A stretch of 64,000 nucleotides of DNA, taken from contig MOYA01000002.1 in assembly GCA_001899315.1 (NCBI GenBank), positions 690,013 to 754,012 on the forward strand. Direction: 5' to 3'. Positions 53,327 through 62,624 of the stretch are shown here, one piece after another (positions within the stretch are counted from its first letter, which is position 1; each line of letters begins with the position of its first letter). The notes beneath the pieces are model-generated. The model saw only the letters and a program-made list of their open reading frames with translations. It searched no databases and was not told the origin of the DNA. The translations under genes were made by a program, and so were the position numbers. This stretch comes from Candidatus Obscuribacter phosphatis. Lineage in GTDB: Bacteria > Cyanobacteriota > Vampirovibrionia > Obscuribacterales > Obscuribacteraceae.

Positions 53327-54073
53327 ATGAAGCTGAAGTTTAGCAAGTTCCCAGCCGGCAATAGCAATAGTTCCGGCTCGGGCTGCGACGTCTTGTTTAT
53401 TCACGGCACTGGTTCGAGCGCCAAGATGTGGGAATCGCAGGTGGCCTTTTTGAACCACCTTGGTCATAACTGCTTTGCCATAGATTTGCGCGGACACGGA
53501 GAGAGTGAAGAACCCTGTGAACCGACAGATCTTGCTGTTCATACCGACGATATTCTTGAGACTTTAGATTGCGCTGACATCAATTTCCCTTGCGCCTTTG
53601 TCGGCCATTCTTTAGGGGCCATCATTTCTGTCTCGATGGCGCAGACACGACCCGAGCTATTTAAGGTTGTCTTTGCCGCGGCTTTGCCGGCGCGGGTTCT
53701 CAAGCCGGTATCGCTTGTTTTTAGAGTCTTTATGGGCACCACTTTTGATACCATCAAGACCAGCGGAGTGCACCGCAATTGGTCATTTCGTCCCCGCACA
53801 TTGATTGAGACTGAGCGGCATGCCTTAGAAGAGATTATGCGTAATTTTGAGGCTGTAGACTTCCTCACCGAGCCGCCTGTCTTGCAATGTCCATTGCATC
53901 TAGCCGCCGGTCGCTTTGACCCGGTGGCGCCTTGCCACTATGCCGTCGACCTGCATAAGCGCTTGCCGTCATCTACCCTTGAGATTTTCGAGATGGCCGG
54001 TCACAACTTTATGGATATGTATCCGGAAAAGTTCAACTCCTGGTTGGAGCGGGGCTTGGCAGAGCTTTCTTAG
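53327..54073 (+). CDS. Alpha/beta hydrolase
   Basis: A 248-residue cytoplasmic hydrolase. FIHGTGSSAKMW holds the oxyanion region, AIDLRGHGES is the typical strand 4 turn, FVGHSLGAIISVSMA carries the nucleophile Ser, AAGRFDPVAP the Asp and EMAGHNFMDMYP the His. It lies 8 bases after the glycolipid synthase gene, so an acyl-ester or lipid substrate is plausible. Specific activity is unknown. Confidence 0.82.
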   Translation: MKLKFSKFPAGNSNSSGSGCDVLFIHGTGSSAKMWESQVAFLNHLGHNCFAIDLRGHGESEEPCEPTDLAVHTDDILETLDCADINFPCAFVGHSLGAIISVSMAQTRPELFKVVFAAALPARVLKPVSLVFRVFMGTTFDTIKTSGVHRNWSFRPRTLIETERHALEEIMRNFEAVDFLTEPPVLQCPLHLAAGRFDPVAPCHYAVDLHKRLPSSTLEIFEMAGHNFMDMYPEKFNSWLERGLAELS

Positions 54074-54093
54074 CTAAATTTGGTGCGGAGCAT

Positions 54094-55269
54094 TTAGGGT
54101 AAATGCAAACTCTTCTTCAGCCAGCCGAAAAATTTCTGAGTTTTGTCGACAATAGCCTCAAGGTTGAGCTCATTCATTAAGCCGTTGCCGGCGCTAAGAT
54201 CATCTTCCGGCAGGCTTTCAGCTTGTTTGAGGCTCAGTTCATCGTTTTTCTCATCATCCGGTGCTGTTGTTTCCAGATCTCGGCCGGGTGTGTATTTTTC
54301 GATTTCTTCCACTGTGGTATGCCGCAAGTATGGATTGATTTCCATGTCTTTGTCGACGGCCTTAACGGGGGCAGCCGGCTCAGTCAGTTTTTCCAGCTTC
54401 TCGGGCGGGTTTTCCATGACTTGGGTTCTGGCACCAAAGTCGCTTATTGCTCCCTTTCTTTCCGGTTCGACAATTTTACTTTGGGTGCTCAGCTTATAGA
54501 GAAACTCTTTAGGCAATAGCAGTTCCGGGCGCCTTTCTTTCACCAGGTCGCCGTTGTCGCGAGCCGGGGCAATTTGTCTTCTTATCTTGCGTCCATCAGA
54601 CAAGATAAGCAGTGCCTCGCCCGATTCTTCCGAAAACATAAAAGCTTCGCCGGGCTTGAGACTGTTTGTGCCGTGTTCATTTAGAAAGCGCAGTCTTTCG
54701 GTCCAGTTATCGCCGCCGGCGGCTGGTTCTTTTTTGCTTTCTACTTTGATTTCAGCTCTGGCTTCGCTCTTAACCGGTAATGCGGTTGCCTTTTCTTCAA
54801 GCCCCAAGGTTTTGTTTAGCTCTCGGCTGGCTGTGCCCACATGGCCGTTTTCCAACTTTATAGCAGCTAGCAAAAGTCTGGCTTGCAGAAAATTAGGATC
54901 GATAGAAAGCGCTTGATTGAGCGATGATTCGGCCAGTTTGACATAGGCGCGGTCTCTGAAAATCAAGGCTTGTTCGTAAAAGGCTTTGGTTAACTTGGGG
55001 TCTTCTTTGCTGGCCTGCAAAAAACAGATGAGGGCTTGGTTGGTATTGCCCTTTTTCTTTTCAGCCAGACCTCTTTCTAGTGATTTCTGACCGGCGCTCT
55101 TCATAGCGGCTGGTGGTGTCACCGGTGACACTATGGGCGTCAGATTGCGCACCGCACCCGGGGCAAAAGAAGTGGCAGATGATATATACAATTTTTCGCC
55201 TGCTTGGGCTGCGGCAGCACTCGATAAGAGTGCCGTGCTGAGGCTCAAAATGACTGTTTCTCTGCGCAT
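54094..55269 (-). CDS. Exported TPR-domain protein with charged C-terminus
   Basis: A 391-residue protein. The ATG at 55269, just after AGGGG, gives a signal peptide (VILSLSTALLSSAAAAQA). Two or three TPR units lie at about residues 50-140 (KKKGNTNQALICFLQASKED, AESSLNQALSIDPNFLQARL). A middle domain with SEESGEALLILSDGRKIRRQ follows, then a long Glu/Lys-rich, probably disordered tail ending in FFGWLKKSLHLP. It is convergent with the hydrolase gene. Function unknown; likely a periplasmic scaffold. Confidence 0.7.
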   Translation of the reverse strand: MRRETVILSLSTALLSSAAAAQAGEKLYISSATSFAPGAVRNLTPIVSPVTPPAAMKSAGQKSLERGLAEKKKGNTNQALICFLQASKEDPKLTKAFYEQALIFRDRAYVKLAESSLNQALSIDPNFLQARLLLAAIKLENGHVGTASRELNKTLGLEEKATALPVKSEARAEIKVESKKEPAAGGDNWTERLRFLNEHGTNSLKPGEAFMFSEESGEALLILSDGRKIRRQIAPARDNGDLVKERRPELLLPKEFLYKLSTQSKIVEPERKGAISDFGARTQVMENPPEKLEKLTEPAAPVKAVDKDMEINPYLRHTTVEEIEKYTPGRDLETTAPDDEKNDELSLKQAESLPEDDLSAGNGLMNELNLEAIVDKTQKFFGWLKKSLHLP

Positions 55270-55345
55270 GACCCCTATATTACAACAATTGTTGCTAATT
55301 ACTTGCAACTTATTGATGCTCTAGCCAAGGGCGCATTAGTGATTT

Positions 55346-55831
55346 TTAACAGCAGCGGATGAAAATTCTTTCCATATTTCTAATGGTTGTCTTCCACTTC
55401 GGCTCATTCATTGTCTTAAGCGTGCCCACAAGAATGGTAGTCATTCCGGCTCTGTGTCCGCCCCAGATATCGGTCAGGGGTCGATCGCCGATAACAGCCA
55501 CTTCTTCGGCGCTCAGACCAAATTCGCTGAGCAGGACACGAAAGGCTTTGCGGCTTGGTTTTGCCGCTCTACCAATTATGGTCATGTCGAGCATGGCTCT
55601 GATTTGGTCAAGATAAGCTTCGTTCTTATTATTGCTGGCGATGGCCACTTTGAAGTCACGCCGCGCTGCTTCCAGCCAACGTGCCGGTCCGTCGGTCAAT
55701 TCGGCGGTCTTGGGCGCTATCAAAGTGCTGTCTAGGTCGAGAATCAGCCCTTTGATGCCCCTGACTTTCAGATCTGCCAGGTCTATATCTGTTATGTCGC
55801 CGTTAATCAGTAAAGTAGGTTTTAAAAACAA
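55346..55831 (-). CDS. yqeG: HAD-family phosphatase, YqeG type
   Basis: A 161-residue HAD subfamily IIIA phosphatase. I place the start at a TTG (55831) because a perfect AGGAGG lies 5 bases upstream. The longer frame to 55936 adds a hydrophobic stretch that is probably untranslated. Motif 1 is LILDLDSTLI, motif 2 is in IASNN, Lys is in AKPSRKAF, and motif 3/4 is VIGDRPLTDIWGGHRAGM. The N-terminal LFLKPTLLINGDITDID is typical of YqeG. Members of this family dephosphorylate small molecules such as phosphatidylglycerophosphate or nucleotides. Substrate here unknown. Confidence 0.85.
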   Translation of the reverse strand: MFLKPTLLINGDITDIDLADLKVRGIKGLILDLDSTLIAPKTAELTDGPARWLEAARRDFKVAIASNNKNEAYLDQIRAMLDMTIIGRAAKPSRKAFRVLLSEFGLSAEEVAVIGDRPLTDIWGGHRAGMTTILVGTLKTMNEPKWKTTIRNMERIFIRCC

Positions 55832-55928
55832 GTTCGCCTCCTGGCTCAAACTTACAAGAATGATGGAAATTAGTAAAGTCGCTGTGAAATTCGCCGGGAG
55901 GAAGAGGCATAAGGAGTAGAATTGGCTC

Positions 55929-56693
55929 ATGAGCAAGTTTCACTTAGGCAAATTAGAGAAGCCTGACGCCAGTAGGGCGGCTGAAAAGAGCGAGCCCCTG
56001 CCGCTCAAGCATGTTGCCGTCATTATGGACGGCAATAGACGTTGGGCCGAAAATCACCGCATGCCCAAGTTGAAAGGGCACCAGGAAGGTGTCAAGAGCT
56101 TGAAGCGCTTGGTGCGTCATGTTGGCGCTCTCAAGCTTGAATATTTGACCGTCTATGCTTTCTCAAGCGAAAACTGGCAGCGTTCCAGCGAAGAAGTGAA
56201 ATATCTTTTCGAATTGTTCAGCCAGGTCTTAGAGAGCGAATTTGTCGAACTCTCACAGAACAATGTTCGTCTTTCTTTCATCGGTCATATGGAAGGCGTA
56301 CCAAAGTCGCTGCGTCGCTCTATGGAAGAGACCACTAAGCAAAGTGAAGCCAATACCGGGCTCAATTTGCAGGTGGCGATTAACTATGGGTCGCGTCTAG
56401 AGATTACTGAAGCGGTGAAGAAGATCGCTTTAGACGTGAAAGAAGGTCGGCTTGCTGCAGACGATATCACTGAAGACTTGATTGGCAAAAGCCTTTATAC
56501 ATCGCGTCTGCCCGACCCCGAACTATTGATTAGAACCGGCGGCGAGATGCGCTTATCAAATTATTTGCTCTGGCAATCGGCCTATACCGAGATCTTTGTT
56601 ACCCAAACACTCTGGCCTGACTTTACGCCGGAGTGCTTCGACCAAGCCATTGATGAGTTTAAAAGACGACATCGCCGTTGGGGTGGCGACTAG
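55929..56693 (+). CDS. uppS: Undecaprenyl diphosphate synthase (cis-prenyltransferase)
   Basis: A 254-residue enzyme making the C55 lipid carrier for peptidoglycan and glycans. Signatures: HVAVIMDGNRRWAENHRMPK with the catalytic Asp, GHQEGVKSLKRLVR, LTVYAFSSENWQRS, INYGSRLEITEAV and the C-terminal LLIRTGGEMRLSNYLLWQ, then TLWPDF. The first 25 residues are extra. AAGGAG lies about 11 bases before the ATG. Divergent to yqeG. Confidence 0.95.
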   Translation: MSKFHLGKLEKPDASRAAEKSEPLPLKHVAVIMDGNRRWAENHRMPKLKGHQEGVKSLKRLVRHVGALKLEYLTVYAFSSENWQRSSEEVKYLFELFSQVLESEFVELSQNNVRLSFIGHMEGVPKSLRRSMEETTKQSEANTGLNLQVAINYGSRLEITEAVKKIALDVKEGRLAADDITEDLIGKSLYTSRLPDPELLIRTGGEMRLSNYLLWQSAYTEIFVTQTLWPDFTPECFDQAIDEFKRRHRRWGGD

Positions 56694-56705
56694 TTTTTCC
56701 AGAAC

Positions 56706-56768
56706 ATCTCTACAAAATATCTTTACCGAACATCTTTACCGATTATCTTTACCGAACATCTTTATTGA
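56706..56768. repeat. Five-copy 13-bp tandem repeat after uppS
   Basis: Units of the type ACATCTTTACCGA start at about 56706, 56719, 56732, 56745 and 56758. The first and last are degenerate. The array fills the space between the convergent uppS and SLH genes and ends over the SLH stop codon. Confidence 0.8.
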
Positions 56769-58552
56769 TTGTAGGGATTGTTGCTGTAATTAGGCTGCTG
56801 CTGATAAGGCGGCTGTTGATATTGAGGCTGTTGATATTGAGGCTGTTGATATTGGGGCTGCTGATAAGGCGGCTGTTGATATTGGGGCTGCTGATATGGC
56901 GGTTGTTGATATTGGGGTTGAAATTGTCCGCCCATCGGTGCACCGCCACCGCCTGTGGTGACCTGCATCGATTCGTCCAGCTGTATGGGCATCGGCGTAC
57001 CTGCTTTGATGATCACTTCCGAGCCTTTTCGCACCCCGGCACCTACTAGCCCTAGCCCGCCACCGATGGCGGTGCCAAAGACAGCGCCCATGCCTGTGGC
57101 TCTGCCGACTTGCCCGTTGGAGGTGGCCCCGACGATAGCACCAAGAGCGGTGCCGAGGGCGGCGCCGGAACCGGCTCCCACCGCCGTGGTCAGGGCGCCT
57201 TTGCCCACGCGTCCGGCGGTCGAACCGCCGACCAGTTTGAGCTGGGTGTCGTTTACCGAAGCCGATAAAGGGAACCTTCTGCCGTCGGGCGTTTCAACCA
57301 TATTAAAGCGCATATCGATGCGACCATTGGCGCCAAAGCGAAAGCGTCTGGATGAGACGACATTGGTCACCGAGCCCAAAACTCTTGAGCCGGCGGGAAT
57401 TACTTCTACTCCACCTGAATAAACCGGGGCGCTAAGTGTTGCTTCTACCGGTTCGCCCACTTGGGTTGAGCCCGAGTCTAAAGAATTGCGCAAAGTACCA
57501 GGCAATTGGGTGCCGGCTCCCACCATCACCACCCGGCCGGAAAGCGGCTGCTGTTGTTGTTGATAGCCTCCATATTGAGGCTGCCCTTGATAAAACTGGG
57601 GCGGCGGTTGCGAACTGAACTGTTCTGGTTGACCGGGCTGGGGATAGCCTTGATTGGGCGGCGTGTAGTTTTGGTGTTGGATTTGACCTTGAAAGTTTGG
57701 ACCGCCTTGGGCTTGCGCGATATTGTTGTAAGGGTTCCCGGAAGGATTACTGGAGAGATTATTGGAAAAGCCGGCGCCATTATAAGGAGAGTTATTTGTA
57801 TAGGCGCCGGGCGGTGCGGAAGCGCTGGGAGCGGCCTGGCTATTGCCTGCGGGGGTGCGAGTGGCGCCGTCCATACCTTGATAGTTGAGGGCTTGTTTGA
57901 CGGCTTGGTCGCTTTTATAGTCTGAAAGTTTGGCTAAAATAGCCGCCGCATCGCCTCTGGTTGCCACAGCTACTGCTTTGGCAGTGGCATTGTTATCGGC
58001 CGAGACCAAGATTCCGGCAATTTTTGCCTGGGCAATGCCGCTGCGGGCCCAGTTTGGTATTGTGGCTTTGTCGCTAAAGCCGGCCAGGGCCTTGGCGATA
58101 GTGCCGTCATCTGGGGTGGCGGCGCCGAGACTGCGGGCAATGACTGAAATCATTTCACCCCGTTGCATAGTCTGCTTTGGTCTAAAGCCGTCGGGATAGC
58201 CGGTCATGAAATTGTTCTGCTTACAAATCTCGATTGCTTTGTATTCGGCGCTGCTTGGGCTAACATCGGGAAAGCTCGGGGGACCGTTTACAGCCTGATT
58301 TTCTATATTGAGGGTCTTGACCAGCCAAAGCGCCAGCTGGGCTCTGGTTATGGGCTCTTGCGGGCGAAACTTGCCGTCGCTCTCAGCCGGAATCACCCCG
58401 GCATCTGAAAGTGTATTGACATACTTTTCGGTCCAGTTGCCGCTCAAGTCGATAAAACGTGCAGCCAAGGCAGCCTCAAGCCCAATACCCCAGCTAATTT
58501 GGGTTAGCAGGCAGGTACAGGCAAGTGCCAGGGCTTTTGGTTTGATCTTCAC
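56762..58552 (-). CDS. SLH-domain surface protein with YQQP repeat tail
   Basis: A 596-residue exported protein starting at GTG with GGGAG 6 bases upstream. A signal peptide (ALALACTCLLTQISWG) is followed by three S-layer homology modules at about 30-205 (FIDLSGNWTEKYVNTLSDAG, FPDVSPSS...MTGYPDGFRPKQTMQRGEM, FSDKATIPNWARSGIAQA). Next are an Asn/Pro/Gln/Gly-rich linker and a beta domain at about 350-450 (GTQLPGTLRNSLDSG, VEVIPAGSRVLGSVT) resembling TrbI/VirB10-like beta folds. A glycine-zipper stretch (GAGSGAALGTALGAIVGA) and a C-terminal run of PPYQQPQYQQ follow. SLH modules anchor proteins to peptidoglycan-linked polymers. Confidence 0.82.
   Translation of the reverse strand: MKIKPKALALACTCLLTQISWGIGLEAALAARFIDLSGNWTEKYVNTLSDAGVIPAESDGKFRPQEPITRAQLALWLVKTLNIENQAVNGPPSFPDVSPSSAEYKAIEICKQNNFMTGYPDGFRPKQTMQRGEMISVIARSLGAATPDDGTIAKALAGFSDKATIPNWARSGIAQAKIAGILVSADNNATAKAVAVATRGDAAAILAKLSDYKSDQAVKQALNYQGMDGATRTPAGNSQAAPSASAPPGAYTNNSPYNGAGFSNNLSSNPSGNPYNNIAQAQGGPNFQGQIQHQNYTPPNQGYPQPGQPEQFSSQPPPQFYQGQPQYGGYQQQQQPLSGRVVMVGAGTQLPGTLRNSLDSGSTQVGEPVEATLSAPVYSGGVEVIPAGSRVLGSVTNVVSSRRFRFGANGRIDMRFNMVETPDGRRFPLSASVNDTQLKLVGGSTAGRVGKGALTTAVGAGSGAALGTALGAIVGATSNGQVGRATGMGAVFGTAIGGGLGLVGAGVRKGSEVIIKAGTPMPIQLDESMQVTTGGGGAPMGGQFQPQYQQPPYQQPQYQQPPYQQPQYQQPQYQQPQYQQPPYQQQPNYSNNPYNQ
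56775..56922 (-). repeat. YQQP/PQYQQ 15-bp repeat array
   Basis: About nine 15-base units, reading on the plus strand as CTGTTGATATTGAGG or CTGCTGATAAGGCGG variants, encode the Tyr-Gln-Gln-Pro tail of the SLH protein. The units are in frame. Confidence 0.85.
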
Positions 58553-58602
58553 TCCAGACTCCCGTGCTAAGGCACAAAGCGCTATATCTTTATTATATGA
58601 GC

Positions 58603-58980
58603 TTAAGCGATGATCGTTTCTAGGCTCTTGCCTTGTTCTTCCACTGAACGAATCAAACCTTCAAGATTGATGCGCTGCCCCTTGGCGGTAAGAACCACTA
58701 GATAGTGATTGGCTGCTTCATAGAAATGCAAAATGCCCTGATCGGTCAAGAGGGTCATCTGTATTAGGTTTCCGCGGTTCATACGCTGAATGGAAACATC
58801 ATTGTTGGAAAAAAGCGTGGCGGAAAGGGCACCGATTGTACCGATATCGATTTCGGCAGGCAGCGAGGTTGAGACAACCGAACCGTCGCGAGCAACCAGT
58901 ATGCATCCGAGAATACCGTGCTTGCCGTTCAGGGCATTGAGCAAATTCTTGACATTGACCGCTGATTCTGGGGTAACCAT
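58603..58980 (-). CDS. Roadblock/LC7-domain protein
   Basis: A 125-residue single-domain protein with the Roadblock/LC7 fold: LNALNGKHGILGCILVARDGSVVST, IGTIGALSATLFSNNDVSIQ, LIQMTLLTDQGILHFYE and a final helix. Bacterial members such as MglB regulate small GTPases and act as dimers. No GTPase gene is present in this window. AGGA lies 8 bases before the ATG. Confidence 0.82.
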   Translation of the reverse strand: MVTPESAVNVKNLLNALNGKHGILGCILVARDGSVVSTSLPAEIDIGTIGALSATLFSNNDVSIQRMNRGNLIQMTLLTDQGILHFYEAANHYLVVLTAKGQRINLEGLIRSVEEQGKSLETIIA

Positions 58981-59036
58981 TCGCTCTTTCCTATACCTCT
59001 TTTACTTTCACTTAAATAGATTTACCACTTATTGGC

Positions 59037-59711
59037 TTAATTGGTTTTGGCTTTTTCATCTTTTTTGTTTTCAGGAGCCTGCTTAACCAGCTTTATCTTC
59101 AAAACATCTACCCAGGGCTCGTCCAGAGCAGTCGAGAAGACCTTGCCAATTACTTCCACTTCGTCTTTGTCTTTTAGATTTTGCAAAAGCGTGCTCTGCG
59201 GGCTCTTTTCGTCTTTGGGAATGGGCATGGCCAATTTCAGCTCGGAAAGCGGCACATGGGAATTGGGGCGCAAAACCAAGAAAGAGAAATAATCTTTTGA
59301 AGATCTCATAGCCGGTTTGTAGTCAAGGGCTACCGAGCTATAGGTATAAAATTGGGCGTTGAATTTGACGTTTTTGTTGAGATACTCGGAGGGGGCACGC
59401 ACCAAGTCTTCCGGTTGAACGCTGACCACGTTCTCGATAACCGGTTCGGGGGCGGGCTTTTCAGGTTTAGCCTCGGCTTTTTTCTTCTCCGACTCTTTTT
59501 CTTTGTCCTTTTCTTTCTCGCCTTCTTTGCTGGGCTGCGCTGTCGGCACCGCTCTGGGCACTGCCTGCTTTATCTGCGCCTGCACCGGTGCCATTGACGA
59601 AGTGAGAACCAGACCCAAAGAAAGCCCGAGAGAAAGCCCAAGGGACAGACTGAGGGTTAACTTGCGAGTCAAACTGGGGGTCAAACAGGTCCTGCTACTA
59701 AGGCTTACCAT
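59037..59711 (-). CDS. Exported protein with charged linker and C-terminal beta domain
   Basis: A 224-residue protein with a signal peptide whose core is a repeated LSLG motif, followed by VQAQ. Residues about 60-90 are a Glu/Lys/Pro-rich linker. Residues 95-210 form a beta domain with DLVRAPSEYLNKNVKFNAQF, LDYKPAMRSSKDYFSF and VEVIGKVFSTALDEPWVDVL, which looks like an OB-type fold. Function unknown. It is transcribed divergently from mutS. Confidence 0.65.
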   Translation of the reverse strand: MVSLSSRTCLTPSLTRKLTLSLSLGLSLGLSLGLVLTSSMAPVQAQIKQAVPRAVPTAQPSKEGEKEKDKEKESEKKKAEAKPEKPAPEPVIENVVSVQPEDLVRAPSEYLNKNVKFNAQFYTYSSVALDYKPAMRSSKDYFSFLVLRPNSHVPLSELKLAMPIPKDEKSPQSTLLQNLKDKDEVEVIGKVFSTALDEPWVDVLKIKLVKQAPENKKDEKAKTN

Positions 59712-59841
59712 GAGAAATTCCTTGACTTCTATACTGTATATGCTTAGTCAGTTTACCAGAGACTTAATAACTTAGCCGCCCGAGGGCGGGTAATATTGAT
59801 GTCCGAAAACTGATTTAAGGCCTGATTGAGGAGTCGACCGG

Positions 59842-62553
59842 GTGAAAAGCCACAGTAGAGATGCAAAGCGCGCAGAGAAAGTAGTAGATAGGGTTTCTGA
59901 TAAGTCGGAAGATCTGGAAGGGAAGGCACCCGAGGCTCCGGAGACTGGCGAAGAATCTAATGCTGCCGTCCCTCTATCGAAGGGGGCAGTAGGCCCAGCC
60001 GAAGACAGCAAGCTTTCGCCGATGATGAAACAGTACTGGGACGTAAAGTCGCAGTTTCCTGATGCTTTGCTCTTCTTCCGGGTCGGTGATTTCTATGAGC
60101 TTTTCGACAGCGATGCCCAGGTGGCCTCTCGTGAACTCGACATCATGCTCACCGGTCGCCCCGAGCCCAATTATCCTAACGGACGCTGTCCCATGGCCGG
60201 TGTGCCTTACCGCGCCTACGAAGCTTATGTCGCTCGTCTTTTGGCGAAGGGATATTCAGTGGCTATCTGTGAACAGGTAGGCGTTGTCGGTGCCGAAAAG
60301 GGACCGGTGGAAAGACAGGTAAAGCGCATACTGACACCAGGGACGGTATTAGAATCGCACCTGTTGCCCAGCCGTGAAAACAACTATCTTGCCGCCATCG
60401 TCAAAGGCAGTGGACGCGAAGCCGATAAGTGGGGGCTGGCTTTTGTCGATGCTTCCTGCGGCGAATTTTTCGTCACCGAACTATCGGAAGAAAATCTCAT
60501 TTTGGAACTGGGTCGTTTGCGCCCGGCTGAAGTATTGGCACCGCTGCGCATAGGCAAAATGCAGGAAGGTGATGTGGTGCCCCGCGAGACTCTAGAGATA
60601 CCGGAGCTTATAGGCGAACAGTATCGCTTCAAGGGTCGCCCCTCAATGTTCTTCCAGTTGGAACCAGCCACAAGAAGGGTCCTTTCCACTTTTGAAGTGT
60701 CGACCTTGGAAGGTTTCGGCTGTCAGGATCTGCCTTTGGCCACTAGTGCCGCCGGCGCTGTTCTAGAGTATCTGGAGCGCACCCAGGGGGGGCAAAAACC
60801 TTATTTTGAAGGTATTTCGACCTATACCGTGGACGGTTATCTGGTGCTGGACGCCAATACCCGCAAAAATCTTGAGCTGACCGAAACTTCGCGCGATAGA
60901 GCTCTAAACGGATCTCTATTGTGGGCGATAGACCAAACCGAAACCGCCATGGGCAGCCGTATGATGCGCAAGTGGCTGCTCAAGCCGCTTTTGTCGGTAG
61001 AGCAAATTAAGGCCAGGCAGGAAGCAATTAAAGAATTGCTCGAACCGAATTTCAAGCGTGACGAACTCAAGAAAGTCATATCTCGTCTTTGCGACCTAGA
61101 GCGCATGGCTGTGCGCATATCTTCCGAGAGTGTCAATCCTAAAGAACTGCTTGCCGTTGGCACCACCCTCGGTATATTGCCCGAACTGGCAAGCTCACTC
61201 ACCCATGCCCGCAGTCCCTATTTAAGCGCCCTCAAGTCGATACCGGCGGCAATACTAGACGTGCGCGACAAAATTATCACTGCCATCGCCGAAGACCCGC
61301 CTCGCGAGCTCACCGAAGGTGGTATCTTTGCCCGCGGCTATAACCAAGAGTTGGACGAAGTTAGAGACTTGCTCGGCGGCGGTAGGCAGTGGATAGAAGA
61401 CTTCCAAAAAAGAGAGCAAGAGCGTACCGGCATCAAGAGCCTAAAGGTCAACTTCAACAAGACTTTTGGTTATTATATCGAAGTAACCAATGCCAATTCG
61501 GGACTGGTGCCCAATGACTATATTCGCAAGCAAACGCTCACCAATGCTGAGCGCTATATCACTCCGGATCTGAAAGAATACGAGGCTAAAATTCTCAATG
61601 CAGAAAAGAACGAGTCTGACCTTGAGTACAAACTGTTCGTAGAGTTCAGGAAGAGCTTGGTATCGCTCGGTGCCGAATTGCACAAAATTGCCACCCACCT
61701 AGCCAATCTCGATGTTTTGCTTTCGCTGGCGCAGGTGGCACAAGAGCGCAAGTTTACTTGCCCCCGCGTCGACGATTCGCTCACTCTCAAAATAAAGCAA
61801 GGTCGACACCCTGTGCTCGAAAAACTTTTACCCATGGGCAAGTATGTGGCCAATGACGTGCACCTTACCGGCGCCTGCGACGAAGAGCAGCTGATTATTT
61901 TGACCGGACCAAACATGGCCGGTAAAAGTAGTTATCTGCGCCAAGTGGCTCTGATCACAATTTTGGCTCAGATGGGCTCTTTCGTTCCGGCTAAGGACGC
62001 CCATGTCGGCTTGGTCGACCGCATCTTTACCCGCATCGGTGCAGTCGATGACCTCACCCAAGGGCAGTCTACCTTTTTGGTTGAGATGTCTGAGACAACT
62101 CAGTGCTGTCTATCGGCCAGCAAGCGCTCCTTGATTTTGCTTGATGAAGTTGGTCGCGGCACCAGCACCTATGATGGTGTCGCCATCGCTTGGTCGGTGG
62201 CCGAATATCTCGCTCGCGATGTGCGCGCCCGCACTATTTTCGCCACCCACTATCATGAACTCAATGGCTTGGCTGGCTTCTTCCCCCAGATTGCCAATTA
62301 TCAGGTCTTGGTCAAAGAGCAAGACGGCAAAGTGGAGTTCATTCGCACTGTGGCACCCGGCGGTGCCAGCCGCAGCTTTGGTGTGCAAGTGGCGCGCATG
62401 GCCGGCTTGCCTGCCACCATCATCGACCGCGCCCAATATCTCATCAATCAGATGGAAAAGAAAGGCGTCGCCGCCAAAATATTGGATGGTCCGCGCCTTC
62501 GCAATATACCGATGGAAGAAGTTATGCAGCTTTCGCTCTTTGAAGGCGGCTAG
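59842..62553 (+). CDS. mutS: DNA mismatch repair protein MutS
   Basis: A 903-residue mismatch-recognition ATPase. The mismatch-binding FYE motif lies in FFRVGDFYELFDSD (about residues 77-90), followed by connector, lever and clamp regions. The C-terminal ATPase has Walker A GPNMAGKSSYLR (about 689-700), QSTFLVEMSET, Walker B LILLDEVGRGTSTYDG, and ATHYHELN. About 55 polar residues precede the usual start. The GTG start has GAGGAG 8 bases upstream. It ends in LSLFEGG. It is single-copy here with no mutL nearby. Confidence 0.96.
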   Translation: MKSHSRDAKRAEKVVDRVSDKSEDLEGKAPEAPETGEESNAAVPLSKGAVGPAEDSKLSPMMKQYWDVKSQFPDALLFFRVGDFYELFDSDAQVASRELDIMLTGRPEPNYPNGRCPMAGVPYRAYEAYVARLLAKGYSVAICEQVGVVGAEKGPVERQVKRILTPGTVLESHLLPSRENNYLAAIVKGSGREADKWGLAFVDASCGEFFVTELSEENLILELGRLRPAEVLAPLRIGKMQEGDVVPRETLEIPELIGEQYRFKGRPSMFFQLEPATRRVLSTFEVSTLEGFGCQDLPLATSAAGAVLEYLERTQGGQKPYFEGISTYTVDGYLVLDANTRKNLELTETSRDRALNGSLLWAIDQTETAMGSRMMRKWLLKPLLSVEQIKARQEAIKELLEPNFKRDELKKVISRLCDLERMAVRISSESVNPKELLAVGTTLGILPELASSLTHARSPYLSALKSIPAAILDVRDKIITAIAEDPPRELTEGGIFARGYNQELDEVRDLLGGGRQWIEDFQKREQERTGIKSLKVNFNKTFGYYIEVTNANSGLVPNDYIRKQTLTNAERYITPDLKEYEAKILNAEKNESDLEYKLFVEFRKSLVSLGAELHKIATHLANLDVLLSLAQVAQERKFTCPRVDDSLTLKIKQGRHPVLEKLLPMGKYVANDVHLTGACDEEQLIILTGPNMAGKSSYLRQVALITILAQMGSFVPAKDAHVGLVDRIFTRIGAVDDLTQGQSTFLVEMSETTQCCLSASKRSLILLDEVGRGTSTYDGVAIAWSVAEYLARDVRARTIFATHYHELNGLAGFFPQIANYQVLVKEQDGKVEFIRTVAPGGASRSFGVQVARMAGLPATIIDRAQYLINQMEKKGVAAKILDGPRLRNIPMEEVMQLSLFEGG

Positions 62554-62624
62554 TGTCAAACTAACACCAACAGCAACTAACTGAACTAAAGTCACTCTAA
62601 AAAACTCTATGTAATAGGTAGAAA

